Source: Clostridia bacterium (GTDB taxonomy: Bacteria; Bacillota; Clostridia; Oscillospirales; Acutalibacteraceae). From it: a stretch of 49,442 nt of DNA. A program made the translations under genes and the position numbers. Location of the stretch: positions 1 through 49,442 of the forward strand of contig JAFUIO010000015.1 in the NCBI GenBank assembly GCA_017468425.1. The letters run 5' to 3'. The notes below the pieces were generated by a model. The model did no database searches and was not told the DNA's origin. It saw nothing but the letters and a program-made list of their open reading frames with translations. Of the stretch, positions 32,170-39,533 are shown one piece after another. Positions within the stretch are counted from its first letter, which is position 1; each line of letters begins with the position of its first letter.

Positions 32170-33810
32170 ATGAAGAAAAAATGGAGCACAAAAAAGAAAG
32201 TTATAACTGCAATTATTATTATCGGGGTGCTTTCCCTTGCAGCAGCAGTTTTATATATTGCGCTTAAACCTGAGGACCCCATTGTTACTCAGATTGCAGA
32301 AATCGAAACAGGTGACATTACCGAAACTTTTGATACCACTGCTATTGTGCAGTCGGCCAATCAGGATGTTTTTGAAATTTTTGACGGTGTGACAGTCAAA
32401 ACAGTCAATGTACGTGTGGGTGATAATGTTAAAAAGGGTGATGTTCTTGCAACCTTTGATACATCAAGTCTCAACTCACTTCTGAATGAAAAAAGAAGTG
32501 CTTATAATACAGCGCAGAAAGCATACAACGATTACATAAACGGTGCTAAATCTGCATCTTCTCAGTTGGACGGCATTTCTGCACAGATTGCAACTCTCAA
32601 CAAAGAAATTGCAAACCTTGAAAAACAGGTTAATGAAGAAAAAGCAGCAAAAAAAGAACAGACAACAAAGCCTGTTACTAAGCCTGAAACAAAACCCGAA
32701 GAACAGGTTAACGAAGATGACCTTAAAGAATTGAGAGAAGCTCTCAAAGAAGTTCTCGGCAACAATAAAATGAGCGACAGAATCGTCGACAGACTTCTTT
32801 CTCCCGAAAGTGCAACAGCACAGATGGTAGACGCACTTCAGGCACTTGTTGATTCAGCAACTATCGAAATGCCGTCGTTTGATATGTCAGCACTTGACTC
32901 TATGACGTCTTCTGTAATGAGCGAAACAGAAAAACTTCTTATTGAAAAAGAAATTCAGCTTGTTCAGTTTAAAGTTCAGGAAGGCGTTCTCACAACACAA
33001 TCAACAGATTCACTTAAGAGCGTTTACAAAACTATTGCTGATTCAGCACGTGATTCATACACAGCGCTTTCAGCACAGGTTGATGTACTCAATGCAGGTT
33101 GGGTGGCAGCAGACAACGGCTTTGTACGTGAAGTGAACATCAAAGCAGGCGAAACAGTTGCAAGTTCTTCTTCAAATGCAGGTCAGCAGCTTGATGTCAC
33201 ATCAATTCTCGCATCAGTAACAAGCGGAAATTACGATGTTTCAAAAATTGTTTCAGCATTCACAGGTCAGTCCCAAAACGGCATTGTGCTTGAATATTAT
33301 CCTCTTGAAGCAACTTTTGAAATCAGCAAATACGATATTTCAAAAATTTATATGGATCAGAAAGTAACAGTTACTTCTGCAGACGGCAAAAAATATAATG
33401 CAACGGTAAATTATATCAGTGCAGTGGCAGAAACTTCAGGTGGCGGACTTGATATCAACGCTCTTATGGGTTCAGGCAGTGCAGCATCAAACACTCTTAC
33501 TGCAAAGGTTGAAATTGAAAAGGCTGACAGAAGTGTTATCATCGGTATGGATGTTGAGCTTTCAGCAGCACTTGAAACAAAGAAAAACGTAACTCTCGTA
33601 CCTGTTGAAGCAATTCAGTACGATAACGAAAGCGGATATTACGTTTTCAAATACAACGAAGATGAAACAATTATTACAAAAACTTCTGTGCTGGTAGGTC
33701 TTTTCGACGGCACCAATTACGAAGTTGTTGAAGGTCTTGAAAAAGGCGATAAAATTGTAAGAGCACCGTCAATTACAATGAAAGACGGTCAGAGAGTAAT
33801 TCCGGGCTGA
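32170..33810 (+). CDS. Efflux membrane-fusion protein (MacA/YknX-like)
   Basis: 546 aa from ATG 32170, 10 nt after GGGAGG; the TTG codons at 32161 and 32164 are too close to it. An N-terminal helix (about 11-33) anchors it. Biotin-lipoyl halves flank a coiled-coil hairpin: VKTVNVRVGDNVKKGDVLATFD before and NGFVREVNIKAGETV after. The hairpin holds a charged, Lys/Glu/Thr-rich stretch with a KPVTKPETKPEEQ run. The C-terminal part has the beta-barrel and membrane-proximal domain (ALETKKNVTLVPVEAIQY). In Gram-positive YknXYZ/MacAB systems this protein couples to the FtsX-like permease. It is followed by the permease and ATPase genes. Confidence 0.9.
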   Translation: MKKKWSTKKKVITAIIIIGVLSLAAAVLYIALKPEDPIVTQIAEIETGDITETFDTTAIVQSANQDVFEIFDGVTVKTVNVRVGDNVKKGDVLATFDTSSLNSLLNEKRSAYNTAQKAYNDYINGAKSASSQLDGISAQIATLNKEIANLEKQVNEEKAAKKEQTTKPVTKPETKPEEQVNEDDLKELREALKEVLGNNKMSDRIVDRLLSPESATAQMVDALQALVDSATIEMPSFDMSALDSMTSSVMSETEKLLIEKEIQLVQFKVQEGVLTTQSTDSLKSVYKTIADSARDSYTALSAQVDVLNAGWVAADNGFVREVNIKAGETVASSSSNAGQQLDVTSILASVTSGNYDVSKIVSAFTGQSQNGIVLEYYPLEATFEISKYDISKIYMDQKVTVTSADGKKYNATVNYISAVAETSGGGLDINALMGSGSAASNTLTAKVEIEKADRSVIIGMDVELSAALETKKNVTLVPVEAIQYDNESGYYVFKYNEDETIITKTSVLVGLFDGTNYEVVEGLEKGDKIVRAPSITMKDGQRVIPG

Positions 33811-33835
33811 TTGCTCTGAAAAGGAGGCAAAGAGC

Positions 33836-35077
33836 GTGAATATCATTGAAAACATACGTATTGCGATATTCAGCATTAAAACAAATATAATGCGTTCGCT
33901 CCTGACAATGCTCGGAATTATTATCGGCGTTGCATCTGTAATTGCAGTTGTTACCGTTGGTAACGGCGGACGTGATTACATTATAGAGATGCTCAGCAGT
34001 ATGGGTTCAAGTATGATTACCATAACTGTAAAGTCGGAGGCGGCTCCGAGTGAATATATTTCAAACGCAGATATCAAGGCATTGAAGAAAATTGACGGAG
34101 TAAAATGTGTTTCCCAGATGGGATACGGAATCGGTTCAGGTTCAACAGAATTTTCCAATGCTGATATTGCTATTGCAATCGGCGGTAATACCGATTTGCA
34201 GAGCGTTATGATGGTGAAAACAAAAAAAGGCAGATTTTTCTCTGAAGAAGAATACGATTCAGGAGCAAAGGTCTGTGTTATGCCCAACATTATGGCATCA
34301 ATGCTTTTCGGCACAAACGATTGTGTGGGCAAATATTTCAATCTTACAGTGAACGACCAGACGGTTCAGCTTAAACTTATCGGACTTTACGATGCTGCAG
34401 CATCAGAGGATATGACCGATATGGTGATGGAAAGTATGGCGGGTATGGCAAATATGGATATGGCAAGTGCTGCTATGCTCCTTGTACCCCAGACTTTGCT
34501 TGATACGCTTATGGGTACGGCTGACCAATACAATATGATTTACGTTATGGCAGATGATGACAGTCAGCTTGAGGCCATAGGTAATATTGTTTCCAACGTG
34601 CTTTATTCAAGAAACAATAACTTCGGCTCGGGTCTTTATATGGTGCAGAATATGGCAACATATATCGATATGCTCGACAGCGTTATCCGTATTCTTACAA
34701 TATTCATAGCAGGTGTAAGTGCAATTTCACTGTTAGTCGGCGGTATCGGTGTTATGAACATAATGCTCGTTTCCGTAACGGAAAGAACGCGTGAAATCGG
34801 TATACGTAAATCGTTGGGTGCGAAAACATCAACAATTATGTTCCAGTTCCTTACAGAATCGGTGATTCTGTGTCTGATAGGCGGAATTATAGGTCTGATG
34901 CTCGGCGTTGTAGGAGCGTATTCTATAGCAAGTCTGATGAACATAAGTGTAAGCCTGCAGGCAAGTACGGTTGCAATTGCAGTAGGCTTCTCAAGTGCAA
35001 TCGGTATTTTCTTCGGAATTTATCCTGCAAGACGTGCAGCGAAAATGTTGCCTATAGATGCTCTGAGGCACGAATAA
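33836..35077 (+). CDS. MacB-type ABC permease
   Basis: 413 aa; GTG start 33836 after AAGGAGG. Four helices: one near 20-40 and three within about 285-400, with the intervening MacB_PCD extracellular domain (about 45-270). The conserved permease segment GVMNIMLVSVTERTREIGIRKSLGAK is present. It cooperates with the MFP before it and the ATPase after it (18-base gap) to expel a substrate such as a peptide or antibiotic. Full-length, no sign of decay. Confidence 0.93.
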   Translation: MNIIENIRIAIFSIKTNIMRSLLTMLGIIIGVASVIAVVTVGNGGRDYIIEMLSSMGSSMITITVKSEAAPSEYISNADIKALKKIDGVKCVSQMGYGIGSGSTEFSNADIAIAIGGNTDLQSVMMVKTKKGRFFSEEEYDSGAKVCVMPNIMASMLFGTNDCVGKYFNLTVNDQTVQLKLIGLYDAAASEDMTDMVMESMAGMANMDMASAAMLLVPQTLLDTLMGTADQYNMIYVMADDDSQLEAIGNIVSNVLYSRNNNFGSGLYMVQNMATYIDMLDSVIRILTIFIAGVSAISLLVGGIGVMNIMLVSVTERTREIGIRKSLGAKTSTIMFQFLTESVILCLIGGIIGLMLGVVGAYSIASLMNISVSLQASTVAIAVGFSSAIGIFFGIYPARRAAKMLPIDALRHE

Positions 35078-35095
35078 TTTACGGGAGGTTAATTT

Positions 35096-35776
35096 ATGGC
35101 TTTAATTGAAATTAAAGATGTATATAAGATTTATAATCCCGGTGAGAATGAAGTACGTGCTCTCGACGGAGTGAATCTGACTATTGATGAAGGAGAGTTT
35201 GTTGCAATTATCGGTCAGTCGGGCTCAGGTAAATCTACTCTTATGAACACACTCGGCCTTCTTGACAGACCTACAAGCGGTGAATATTTTCTTTCAGGCA
35301 GAGATGTTGCAACGCTGACAGATGATGAACAGTCGGAAATCAGAAATAAGCAGATAGGCTTTATTTTCCAGGGATTCAACCTTATTCCAAGCCTTACTGC
35401 CATAGACAATGTTGAGTTGCCTCTTGTTTACAGAGGTATGCGAAAAGAAGAAAGAAACCGTCTTTCTATGGAAGCACTTGAAAGAGTAGGCCTTAGTAAG
35501 AGAATTCACCACAGACCGTCGCAGATGTCGGGCGGTCAGCAGCAGAGAGTTGCAATTGCACGAGCAGTTGCTGCAAAACCTCCTGTGATTCTTGCAGACG
35601 AGCCCACAGGTAACCTTGACTCAGCGTCTGGACGCGAGGTTATGAGAATTCTCCATGAACTCAGCGATGAGGGAAGAACGATAATTCTTATTACTCACGA
35701 TAACGATATCGCTGAAGAAGCTAACAGGATTATCAGAATTCAGGACGGCAAGATTATCAGTGACAGAACAAAATAA
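35096..35776 (+). CDS. MacB/LolD-type ABC transporter ATP-binding protein
   Basis: 226 aa. Walker A GQSGSGKST, signature MSGGQQQR, Walker B VILADEPTG, H-loop ITHD all intact. Last gene of the MFP-permease-ATPase efflux unit, ending at the perfect terminator 35775-35799. The unit is likely transcribed from the region upstream of 32170, where the -10 TATAAT at 32130-32135 is visible but its -35 is poor. Confidence 0.94.
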   Translation: MALIEIKDVYKIYNPGENEVRALDGVNLTIDEGEFVAIIGQSGSGKSTLMNTLGLLDRPTSGEYFLSGRDVATLTDDEQSEIRNKQIGFIFQGFNLIPSLTAIDNVELPLVYRGMRKEERNRLSMEALERVGLSKRIHHRPSQMSGGQQQRVAIARAVAAKPPVILADEPTGNLDSASGREVMRILHELSDEGRTIILITHDNDIAEEANRIIRIQDGKIISDRTK

Positions 35777-35800
35777 AAAGCTCCCATCGGGAGCTTTTTT
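35775..35800 (+). terminator. Terminator of the efflux operon
   Basis: Stem 35775-35785 with 35789-35799 (AAAAAGCTCCC/GGGAGCTTTTT), 3-nt loop, then T. Confidence 0.9.
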
Positions 35801-35801
35801 G

Positions 35802-35830
35802 TTGCAATTTTTGTAAAAATAAGATAATAT
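35802..35830 (+). promoter_or_regulatory. Promoter of the GH27 gene
   Basis: TTGCAA (35802-35807), 17-nt spacer, TAATAT (35825-35830). It starts inside the tail of the preceding terminator. Confidence 0.6.
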
Positions 35831-35855
35831 ATAGATATGGAAAGGTGTGGTAAAA

Positions 35856-37511
35856 ATGAGTCCTAAATATTGCCCTATATGCGTAATCAAAAAATTTATA
35901 CGTTCACGCAGACTGAATCAGCCTATAACAGAAAAATATAATAACGGTGTTGCTCTTACTCCGCCCATGGGTTGGTCCAGCTGGAATCTTTTTAAATACA
36001 AAATAAATGAAGACCTTATAAAAGAAATAGCTGTTGCCATGAAAGAAAGCGGTCTTGCAGAAGCAGGATACAGATATGTGAATATTGATGACTGCTGGCA
36101 GAATTCTTCCCGAGACGAAAACGGAAAGCTGCAGGCAGATTTTATTACTTTTCCCTCAGGTATAAAGAAGCTTAATGAATATGTCAACTCTCTCGGACTG
36201 AAGCTTGGCATCTATTCTTCAAACGGAACACATACCTGTGAAGATTATCCTGCATCTCTCGGTAACGAGCGAATTGATGCTGATACTTTTGCAGAGTGGG
36301 GAGTGGAGTATTTTAAATACGACTTCTGCCACAATGTACCTGTGCCCACAACTGCTCCATATATCGGTAAAATCAGTATCGGTGAAAAATACGGTAAGGA
36401 GTTTTACGAGGCTGTGGCTGAAAAAGCAACCTTAAGCGGTAAAGCGAAGCTTGTAAGCGAAAAAAATATTGAGGGCGGTTACTACATAGCAGGTCTTGAT
36501 GCCAACGAAGGCAGCGCAGAATTCAGCGGAATTGTTGCAGAAAAAGCAGGGAAATATGTGCTTACTTTAACTGCCGGCAAAGCAAAAAAGGAAAAAAGAT
36601 TTCTTGTTATTTCCGTAAATTCAGATAAAGAATATTATCTTGATACGCCTTCTCTGAATCATTATACTCCTGAACACAGATTCCAGCTTGAAGTTGAACT
36701 TGAAGCAGGTGAAAACACAATTAAATTTTATAACCCCATTGTGTCAAAACAGGACAGTGCATTTTTCCAGTATAAGCTTATGGGAAAAGAACTGAAAAGA
36801 GCTACAAGAGAATATGCAGAGAAAAACTCTGTGGAAGAAAAGAAAATTGTTTTTTCAATCTGTGAATGGGGCAGAAATCAGCCGTGGAAATGGGGTGCAG
36901 AAGCAGGTAATCTGTGGAGAACAACTCCTGATATCACACCTACTTGGCCGAGCATTTTTGCGTTGTATAAATTAACTATCCGACTTGGCAAATATGCAAC
37001 TGTGGGCGGTTGGAATGACCCTGATATGCTTGAAGTCGGCAACGGAGAGCTGACATACGAAGAAAACAGAAGTCACTTTTCTTTATGGTGTATGATGTGT
37101 GCGCCGCTCATTCTCGGAAATGATATAAGAAAATTTATTAAATCTGACGGCACAGTTGATACAGACAGTAAGATTTACAGAATTCTCACAAATAAAAATC
37201 TTGTTTCAATCAACCAGGATATCCTGGGAATTCCCTGCAAAAAAATCAAAGGACTTTCAGGTAAATGCGGTGTTGATGTGCTTGTGAAACCGCTTGATAA
37301 AAAGCGTGTTGCAGTATGCGTTTTCAACACAACATCAGGTGCAAAGAAAACAAAAGTTGATATAGATAAAATCACAGCACTTGCTGACGTGAATGTGGAT
37401 AAAAAAGATAAATATACTATCCTCAACTGCTGGACAGATGAAACCTGTCAGGATAATAAAATTATGTCAGCAACAGAGAAACACGGTTGCGACGTATACA
37501 TAATTTCATGA
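35856..37511 (+). CDS. GH27 alpha-galactosidase-like enzyme with a domain inserted in the barrel
   Basis: 551 aa from ATG 35856, 10 nt after AAAGG; the GTG 9 bases upstream abuts that site. GH27 landmarks: TPPMGWSSWN at 35-44, YVNIDDCW at 74-81, the nucleophile in YFKYDFC (D156), and the acid/base region GGWNDPDML (D388/D390). The barrel is interrupted between 156 and 331: residues about 192-312 form a beta-rich insert (GKYVLTLTAG, RFLVISVNSDKEYYL, FQLEVELEAGENTIKFYN) resembling a carbohydrate-binding module. The C-terminal about 90 residues are the usual antiparallel sheet. There is no signal peptide but an odd N-terminal tail (MSPKYCPICVIKKFIRSRRL). It is probably cytoplasmic and acts on galactosides or arabinopyranosides. 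Confidence 0.88.
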   Translation: MSPKYCPICVIKKFIRSRRLNQPITEKYNNGVALTPPMGWSSWNLFKYKINEDLIKEIAVAMKESGLAEAGYRYVNIDDCWQNSSRDENGKLQADFITFPSGIKKLNEYVNSLGLKLGIYSSNGTHTCEDYPASLGNERIDADTFAEWGVEYFKYDFCHNVPVPTTAPYIGKISIGEKYGKEFYEAVAEKATLSGKAKLVSEKNIEGGYYIAGLDANEGSAEFSGIVAEKAGKYVLTLTAGKAKKEKRFLVISVNSDKEYYLDTPSLNHYTPEHRFQLEVELEAGENTIKFYNPIVSKQDSAFFQYKLMGKELKRATREYAEKNSVEEKKIVFSICEWGRNQPWKWGAEAGNLWRTTPDITPTWPSIFALYKLTIRLGKYATVGGWNDPDMLEVGNGELTYEENRSHFSLWCMMCAPLILGNDIRKFIKSDGTVDTDSKIYRILTNKNLVSINQDILGIPCKKIKGLSGKCGVDVLVKPLDKKRVAVCVFNTTSGAKKTKVDIDKITALADVNVDKKDKYTILNCWTDETCQDNKIMSATEKHGCDVYIIS

Positions 37512-37514
37512 AAA

Positions 37515-37562
37515 ATTCCCCTTTGCAGAATCAATTTGCAGAGGGGATGTTTTTCTTTTTCA
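37515..37562. terminator. Shared terminator of GH27 and the site-2 protease gene
   Basis: Imperfect stem 37518-37527 with 37537-37546 (CCCCTTTGCA/TGCAGAGGGG, one mismatch), followed by TTTTTCTTTTT on the plus strand. It includes the last codons of the convergent minus-strand gene. Confidence 0.7.
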
Positions 37563-38121
37563 GTGCGATGAAGAATATAAGATAAAAGCTTACAAGCAGA
37601 AGTGTAAAATTTCCTTTGCTCTGAAACAGCAGAAGAAAACCTGAAACTGCAACGGGAAAAACAGTAATGCAGGAAACTATCAGAGAAATTCTTTCAACTT
37701 TTTCGTATGAAATTTTTGTTTTTAAAATGTTTTCAAAAATTTTCGAGCCGTCAAGCGGTTCACAGGGCAGAAGATTGAGAAAAGCAATGGCAAGGTTAAT
37801 TTCTGAAAAATATGTATTGTGGAAAGCAAGAAAAAGTATAAGGTTCACAAGCGGTCCTGCAAAGGCACAGAAAGCCTCTTTCATAAAAGAGAGTGAATTG
37901 TTTTCTTTTCTTTCTATTCTGATTCCGAAAGGAGTAACTGCGATTTCTTTTGGCCTTTCTCTGAAAAGGTAAATTGCAGATAAATGTCCGATTTCGTGGA
38001 GAGCCGATGCTGCAAGGCAAAGGAGAATTGAATTTGTTTTGTCAGTAATTCCTATAACCGCTATCGTCAGGGCAAAAAAGAAACTGATTTTCAGTTTAGT
38101 TCTTTTAAACTCTATTGTCAT
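37531..38121 (-). CDS. Site-2 (M50) intramembrane protease, SpoIVFB-like
   Basis: 196 aa, about five hydrophobic helices. The zinc motif is ALHEIGH (H42, E43, H46) in an early helix, and the third ligand region is LLPCEPLDGSKIF (Asp of the PLDG motif). In B. subtilis SpoIVFB cuts pro-sigmaK in the mother cell, held in check by SpoIVFA. Here the gene starts at ATG 38121, overlapping the end of a membrane M23 protein by 17 nt, which is the A-then-B order. No strong RBS of its own (GGAAG), so coupling is likely. No sigma-K gene is in the window to confirm the target. Confidence 0.85.
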   Translation of the reverse strand: MTIEFKRTKLKISFFFALTIAVIGITDKTNSILLCLAASALHEIGHLSAIYLFRERPKEIAVTPFGIRIERKENNSLSFMKEAFCAFAGPLVNLILFLAFHNTYFSEINLAIAFLNLLPCEPLDGSKIFENILKTKISYEKVERISLIVSCITVFPVAVSGFLLLFQSKGNFTLLLVSFYLIFFIALKKKNIPSAN

Positions 38122-38842
38122 TTACTTCCATAACATAAAGAGGGTCAACTTTTTTGCCGTCAATTTCAATTACGAAGTGCAGATGCGGACCTGTAGAGCG
38201 TCCCGTTGAACCGACAAGGGCAATGGTTTCACCGCTGCGTACCACCATATTTTCTTCTGCAATAATTTTTGAACAATGCAGATATCGTGTAACAAGTCCG
38301 TCTTCGTGGGTAAGCTCAATATAGTTTCCGCTTGTGTCGTCGTAATCAACTTTTGTAACTTTGCCGTAATATGCGGCTTTTATTTTTTCTCCGCTATCTG
38401 CAGCAATATCAACTCCCGAGTGGAAAGAAAAAGCTTTTGTAACGGGGTTGATTCTGTAGCCGAAGGGGGAGGAAATGCTTCCGCTTACAGGTACACAGAT
38501 TTCTGTTGAGATGAAATAAGGCGAAAATGATGTACCGCTTTGGGGTGTAAAAACAGAAATATCATCGCCGCCTTGCTGAGAAAACGCGAAATTTTTTATG
38601 CCCGAAAAAACTTCACGTACAGTCATATCTTTGCTCATAATATAAGTATAACTTGCTTTGAGAAGTTCAAAGTTCTGCGGATAAAAATTTTTAACTGCAA
38701 AAACTCCGCTTATCAAAAGCGTCACAACAACAATCTGCACTGCAATAATATGTGTGAAAAAATCTTTCTTCTCCGTGTCTTTCTTTTTTCTGCGAGGAAA
38801 ATCTGCGTTTGTGGTTTTTAATATTTCATCTTCTTCCGGCAT
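38105..38842 (-). CDS. Membrane-anchored M23 peptidase-domain protein, SpoIVFA/SpoIIQ-like
   Basis: 245 aa from ATG 38842 (7 nt after GGAGG; the upstream in-frame start abuts it). A basic cytoplasmic head (1-29) is followed by one membrane helix (about 31-50) and a LytM/M23 domain (about 118-235). The domain has HSGVDIAA (H141, D145) and PHLHF (H220, H222), so all zinc ligands are kept, unlike B. subtilis SpoIVFA, where the peptidase is inactive. Downstream overlap with the M50 gene suggests a SpoIVFA role; Clostridia SpoIIQ also keeps such ligands. It is preceded by the hairpin 38849-38878 that covers its ribosome site. Confidence 0.85.
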   Translation of the reverse strand: MPEEDEILKTTNADFPRRKKKDTEKKDFFTHIIAVQIVVVTLLISGVFAVKNFYPQNFELLKASYTYIMSKDMTVREVFSGIKNFAFSQQGGDDISVFTPQSGTSFSPYFISTEICVPVSGSISSPFGYRINPVTKAFSFHSGVDIAADSGEKIKAAYYGKVTKVDYDDTSGNYIELTHEDGLVTRYLHCSKIIAEENMVVRSGETIALVGSTGRSTGPHLHFVIEIDGKKVDPLYVMEVNDNRV

Positions 38843-38878
38843 AAAAACACCTCCATACAAAATGTTATGTATGGAGGT
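38843..38878 (-). promoter_or_regulatory. Terminator-like hairpin that contains the RBS of the M23 gene
   Basis: Perfect 11-bp stem pairs 38849-38859 with 38868-38878 (ACCTCCATACA/TGTATGGAGGT) around an 8-nt loop. On the minus strand the stem is followed by GTTTTT and then the ATG at 38842. The GGAGG at 38850-38854 is in the paired arm. The element therefore looks like an intrinsic terminator that ends the glycogen run and at the same time hides the ribosome site of the sporulation pair. Confidence 0.7.
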
Positions 38879-38884
38879 TCTGTT

Positions 38885-39526
38885 TTATTCCGTTTCTTCG
38901 TTTTCTTCTTCAGGAACATAAGGCACTTCGGCAATAGCTTCAAATTTTCTGCCGCGTGACCATATTCCGGGAGTAATTCTTATTGCATAACCGCAACCGC
39001 AAGGCATCATCCATTCGTGCATAGGTGCTTCGGGAATTCCGAAAGCCGCAAGAATGTACATAATAACACCGCCGTGGGTGAAAATTGCAGATTTCGTTGT
39101 GCCTGTTTTAAGAAGACCGTCAACTATTTTTATAAAGCAGTCGGAAATTCTCTGTGCAAAGGCTTCGTTGCTTTCGCCGAAAGGAGGCTCAACTCCTGCT
39201 TCGCCTGAAAGCCAGCGTTTGAAAAGTTCATTTTCTTTCAATTCTTCTGCAATTCTTCCTTCGTATTCACCGAAGTTGTATTCAATAAGGTCATTGATTA
39301 CAAGGGGTGTTTTATCGGGGTGAACAAGCTTTGCTGTTTCAGTACAGCGTTTCAAAGGACTTGTAAAAACAACGTCAACTTCAGGATATTCGTAATCCTC
39401 TTTCATTTGATTTATCTGTTTTATGCCGTCTTCGCTTAAGGGTACATCGGTGTGGCCGATGTATTTTCCCTCAAGGTTAGAATCGGTAAGTCCGTTTCTG
39501 TAAAGATAGATATAATAAGATTTCAA
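38885..39526 (-). CDS. Histidine-phosphatase-family protein with RHG changed to RNG
   Basis: 213 aa. The start is TTG 39524-39526, 10 nt after AAGGA at the end of glgA. The fold is that of phosphoglycerate-mutase-like phosphatases: YIYLYRNGLTDSNLEG, YIGHTDVPLS, TSPLKRCTETA (R60) and IFTHGGVIM (H151). The catalytic RHG reads R10-N11-G12, so the phosphoryl-accepting His is Asn (AAC for CAC). The second active-site His and the arginines are kept. Loss of phosphatase activity is expected unless another residue serves. It is seven bases after glgA in the glycogen run. Confidence 0.85.
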   Translation of the reverse strand: MKSYYIYLYRNGLTDSNLEGKYIGHTDVPLSEDGIKQINQMKEDYEYPEVDVVFTSPLKRCTETAKLVHPDKTPLVINDLIEYNFGEYEGRIAEELKENELFKRWLSGEAGVEPPFGESNEAFAQRISDCFIKIVDGLLKTGTTKSAIFTHGGVIMYILAAFGIPEAPMHEWMMPCGCGYAIRITPGIWSRGRKFEAIAEVPYVPEEENEETE

Positions 39527-39533
39527 GTCTGAC

